Made by a program: the position numbers and the translations under genes
Shown: piece after piece, positions 42,707 through 45,056 of the stretch
How positions within the stretch are numbered: the stretch's first letter is position 1
Layout of the letters: each line of letters opens with the position of its first letter
Assembly: GCA_035296965.1 (NCBI GenBank)
Contig: DATGZX010000155.1
Coordinates: 1 to 45,056, forward strand
Source: DATGZX01 sp035296965
GTDB taxonomy: Bacteria; Planctomycetota; Planctomycetia; Gemmatales; Gemmataceae
Reading direction: 5' to 3'
DNA length: 45,056 nt
The notes under the pieces: model-generated
What the model was told of the DNA's origin: nothing
Seen by the model: only the letters and a program-made list of their open reading frames with translations
Databases searched by the model: none

Positions 42707-43486
42707 TTAAGCCGGCACGCAGCTCACATCCATAGGCGTGCTGGTCGGATCCAGCGTATTCAAGTACGTCTGCAAGCTATGCCAACAGGCGAGGGTGTGC
42801 TTGGTCTTGTCGTCGGAGTTGATCGGCACCTCTGCATCCACATGGACGTAGCCGGCCCAGAACGGCGGCAACTTCGGAACGATGTCAGGCGCGTTGGCGA
42901 TGCGCCAGCTTACCGGGACCAAGCCGTCGTAGATGCCCGCAAAGACCTTGTCGCCTACTGCTGGGCTGGCAAACGTGTAGACCGTCGGCGTGAGGACATC
43001 GTTGCCAGCGACGTCGATTGCCAGAAACGTCGCGAGCGCCGCTCCCAAACTATGGCCCGTGATGCGCAGCGTTTTCACCGTGCCGTCGGCAACGAGCGTG
43101 CGCAGAGCTTCCAGCACTCGAAGTTGTGTGGCCGAAGGACCTGTGCGGAGCGTGGAGTAGAATCCTGTAAAGCCTTGCTCGGCTTTCCCGGCGTCCACGT
43201 ACGGGAATGTGACCTGCGAAAACTGGACGTCGCCCAACCACTCGAAAACCGTTTCTGTGCCGCGAATGGCCACGACTGCATCGCTGCCGGAACGCGCGAC
43301 GTAGCCGAACACAAAATAATCCGGAAGGTTATCGGTGATGTCGTCGGCATAAATCTTGGAAACGAGCTGGTAGCCAGCGGGCGGCGTAAAATTTGGCGGA
43401 TCGCCCGCAAGAAATAAGTCATAGGCTGCCTGAACGAACCCGCCAAGCATTAGCGCTTCTTGCAGGTTGAATGCATCACTGGGCAT
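42707..43486 (-). CDS. Class 3 (fungal-type) lipase
   Basis: This 259-residue alpha/beta hydrolase cleaves an ester bond in a lipid or similar molecule. The nucleophile elbow is ITGHSLGAALA (Ser146). Asp201 in ANAPDIVPKLPP and His236 in CWHSLQTYL complete a plausible catalytic triad. VVAIRGTETVFEWLGDV is the oxyanion region of the Lipase_3 family. The N terminus (MPSDAFNLQEAL) has no signal peptide. It lies upstream (in map order) of two minus-strand genes that share a motif with each other; spacing of about 140 bases suggests a possible common transcript. The start at ATG 43486 is preceded by a weak purine run (TAGGAG). Confidence 0.9.
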   Translation of the reverse strand: MPSDAFNLQEALMLGGFVQAAYDLFLAGDPPNFTPPAGYQLVSKIYADDITDNLPDYFVFGYVARSGSDAVVAIRGTETVFEWLGDVQFSQVTFPYVDAGKAEQGFTGFYSTLRTGPSATQLRVLEALRTLVADGTVKTLRITGHSLGAALATFLAIDVAGNDVLTPTVYTFASPAVGDKVFAGIYDGLVPVSWRIANAPDIVPKLPPFWAGYVHVDAEVPINSDDKTKHTLACWHSLQTYLNTLDPTSTPMDVSCVPA

Positions 43487-43623
43487 TGCGTACTCCTAAA
43501 GAGAGCTGGATAAGGAACGGGCAGACGCTCACGTCTTATGGTGATGGCTCGAATCGAGGCTCGCCACCTTTAGCTTCCCCAGCGCACCCAACGACCAACA
43601 AGAAGGCCCCGACGAGATAGCCC

Positions 43624-43884
43624 TTAGCGCCCGAAGCGCAGCTCGTCGATGGCCCGTTCCTTTTCTGCCTCGGTCAGGCTCGAGTCTGTGCGGATCATCT
43701 CGATCTTGCTCTCGATGAAGGCACGCTCGGCCTCCGGGTCGCGCGGCACCTGACGCGAAAGTCGCTCGAATTCCGCACGCATGTCTGCCATCGGCACCGG
43801 TTTGCCAGTCTCGGGATCGATCATGGACAGAGACCGTGCCTCAGGGTTCCCAGACGGGAGGGGTGGTCGATTCGGAGTGGTCAT
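43624..43884 (-). CDS. Small protein sharing a motif with its neighbour
   Basis: This 86-residue soluble, highly charged protein starts MTTPNRPPLPSGNPEARSL. Its second half (VPRDPEAERAFIESKIEMI, then RTDSSLTEAEKERAIDELRF) is predicted helical. The same pattern, PRD..AE.AF..SKI.M.RT...L, occurs in the next gene at residues about 44-66. I know no family for it. ATG 43884 has an AGGAGG-like element upstream (GGAAAGGAGGATGACC on the minus strand), a strong ribosome binding site. It sits 27 bases after the neighbouring stop, so the two are likely co-transcribed. Confidence 0.7.
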   Translation of the reverse strand: MTTPNRPPLPSGNPEARSLSMIDPETGKPVPMADMRAEFERLSRQVPRDPEAERAFIESKIEMIRTDSSLTEAEKERAIDELRFGR

Positions 43885-43910
43885 CCTGCCTCCTTTCCGG
43901 CGTCAGCGAA

Positions 43911-44876
43911 TCAGCTGTCCACAGCCCAGCTGAAGTTGGGATCGAGGAACAGCAGATGGAAGCCGGTGTTGTCGGTGCGGACGTAGCTATCCGACGGGCC
44001 CGGCTGGTGCCACGCGCCCCACTGGTTGTTGCTGTCCCGGCTGATCAACTGGGTGTTTAGCGCTCCCATGGGGTTGGTGCCCTGATAGGGACTTTGGAAC
44101 GTTTCGACGATCGGCCCCCACGAACCGACCCAGACTCCTTGCTGCTCTGCCAGCGTGGCCGAATAGTCAAACTGGTAAATCAAGTCATAGTGATTGGTCG
44201 CGTGGTTCCACAGCCAGACTTGATTATACCAATGGTTCGCCGCGCTCTGGTAAGTGATGTTTATCAGCGGCAGCACCTGGTACGGATGACCGTGAGCGGA
44301 TTCCGTCCGGACGTAGTTGGCGAGATTCGCGAAGGGAACGTTCGTCTGCCAAGGGGCCGCCGGGTAGCGTGCCCAGTCAAAGACTTTGAAAAACGTCTGG
44401 TTCTGCCCGTTGTACGCGATGAAGGCCTCGACGCCTTTTCCCGAGCGGTTTGTCGCCGTGAGGTACAGGTAGGTGTTGACGTTGCCACCCGGCGGCGTCG
44501 GGCAGATGATCTCCCAATAGATCGCCGTCCCTGTGGACCAGTTGGTCTTGAACGGTGCGTTGTAGAAAATGCCGTAGCCGACGCCACCCGGAATCGGTCC
44601 CGCGGGCGTCAGGATATCTGCCTCCTTTAGTCCTCGGGCGAGGTCAACGGCGGCGACTTGGCGCGCCGTCAGGTCGAGCGTCGGATGCGTCCTGACCATA
44701 TATATCTTGCTGGCGAGAAAGGCATTCTCCGCTTTCTGGTCGCGGGGCGTCATCCGGGTAATGTCCGCGAACAGCGCCTGAACGTCTCCGGTCTTGTCCC
44801 CTGGTACGGCCGCAGCGGCGGTTTTGGCAGTCGGGGAGGGCACAGGGAGTTCAAGATTCGTTGACTCTTTGGCCAT
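43911..44876 (-). CDS. Hypothetical protein with shared motif and Trp-rich beta domain
   Basis: This 321-residue protein starts at ATG 44876, with GGAG eight bases upstream; TTG 44882 also fits. Residues about 44-66 carry the PRD..AE.AF..SKI.M.RT motif shared with the downstream small gene. The rest (about 95-321) is Trp/Tyr/Asn-rich beta sequence (GGVGYGIFYNAPFKTNW, TYLYLTATNRSGKGVEAFI, FKVFDWARYPAAPWQ, WVGSWGPIVETFQSPY), which looks like a lectin-like or beta-sandwich domain. No signal peptide is seen. I do not recognise the family. The neighbouring small protein and lipase suggest a three-gene group. A palindrome sits in the promoter region. Confidence 0.8.
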   Translation of the reverse strand: MAKESTNLELPVPSPTAKTAAAAVPGDKTGDVQALFADITRMTPRDQKAENAFLASKIYMVRTHPTLDLTARQVAAVDLARGLKEADILTPAGPIPGGVGYGIFYNAPFKTNWSTGTAIYWEIICPTPPGGNVNTYLYLTATNRSGKGVEAFIAYNGQNQTFFKVFDWARYPAAPWQTNVPFANLANYVRTESAHGHPYQVLPLINITYQSAANHWYNQVWLWNHATNHYDLIYQFDYSATLAEQQGVWVGSWGPIVETFQSPYQGTNPMGALNTQLISRDSNNQWGAWHQPGPSDSYVRTDNTGFHLLFLDPNFSWAVDS

Positions 44877-44911
44877 AGTCAATCTCCATTCTGAAGAAAT
44901 GCGCTTTTGCT

Positions 44912-44925
44912 GACACTTTAGTGTC
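44912..44925. promoter_or_regulatory. Candidate operator: GACACT-TT-AGTGTC
   Basis: A perfect 6-bp palindrome with a 2-base centre lies about 36 bases upstream of the start of the minus-strand gene, where a repressor site would act. A larger imperfect inverted repeat (GAAGTTCTATG at 44934-44944 and CATAGAA..GAACTTC at 44969-44983) lies just beyond it. Confidence 0.45.
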
Positions 44926-45056
44926 TTTCCGCTGAAGTTCTATGCCACTTGCGGAGAACTTTCTTGTTCATAGAATGAACTTCTACAAATGCCGCACTGG
45001 CGATTATTTCCCGGTTTTTCCGGGAAAACCTCACTCTATCAAGCGGGCCAGCAGGC

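Overview
The window looks like chromosome from a planctomycete, most likely the Gemmata side of the phylum. The signs are a DUF1501 gene paired with a PSCyt1/DUF1549/DUF1553 cytochrome gene, a giant ECF sigma factor with a membrane-spanning and beta-sandwich tail, a DUF4214 protein that opens with a planctomycete 'LExR..P' motif, TPR-sulfotransferase and GT2-methyltransferase fusions, and many small palindromic repeats between genes. GC content is high throughout. No rRNA gene, intact tRNA, CRISPR array, transposase or integrase is visible.

Regions. (1) 1-4.1 kb: an accessory patch with a UvrD-like helicase coupled to a small ORF, and a convergent gene with a PD-(D/E)xK-like signature. It ends at a tRNA-Pro-like 3' half followed by a terminator, which suggests an integration scar. 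(2) 5.1-12.9 kb: a surface protein (DUF4214, collagen-like and BclA-like domains), a GT2-methyltransferase fusion, a TPR-sulfotransferase coupled to a broken ECF sigma fragment, a GT4 glycosyltransferase of SQD2-like layout and a class I methyltransferase. This set suits modification of cell-surface glycans or glycolipids. (3) 13.1-21.5 kb: a tight plus-strand operon of GMC oxidoreductase, phosphatidylserine decarboxylase, a Rossmann plus FAD-oxidase fusion, a double aminotransferase, a DUF962/Mpo1-like membrane protein and a PlsC-type acyltransferase. I read this as a candidate undescribed lipid pathway. A second tRNA-Pro-like 3' half lies at about 22.3 kb.

(4) 22.5-27.1 kb: the DUF1501/DUF1553 pair, on the minus strand. 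(5) 27.6-33.5 kb: a decayed, repeat-rich zone with a WD40-like membrane protein, a cytochrome P450 lacking its N-terminal third, a secreted ThuA-like gene broken by one in-frame TGA, and a nucleotidyltransferase toxin-antitoxin-like pair flanked by copies of the same palindromic repeat. (6) 33.5-45.1 kb: the giant ECF sigma factor, an orphan antitoxin-like gene, a zinc-ribbon membrane protein, PtsP (GAF-Enzyme I), an ArsR/AHSA1/broken-glyoxalase group, a class 3 lipase and two neighbouring genes that share a roughly 40-residue motif.

How they fit together: regions 2 and 3 share the chemistry of envelope building (acyl, amino, methyl, sulfo and glycosyl transfer plus flavin oxidation). Regions 1 and 5 carry most of the signs of gene gain and decay. 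All functional statements rest on reading motifs by eye; no database search was run.
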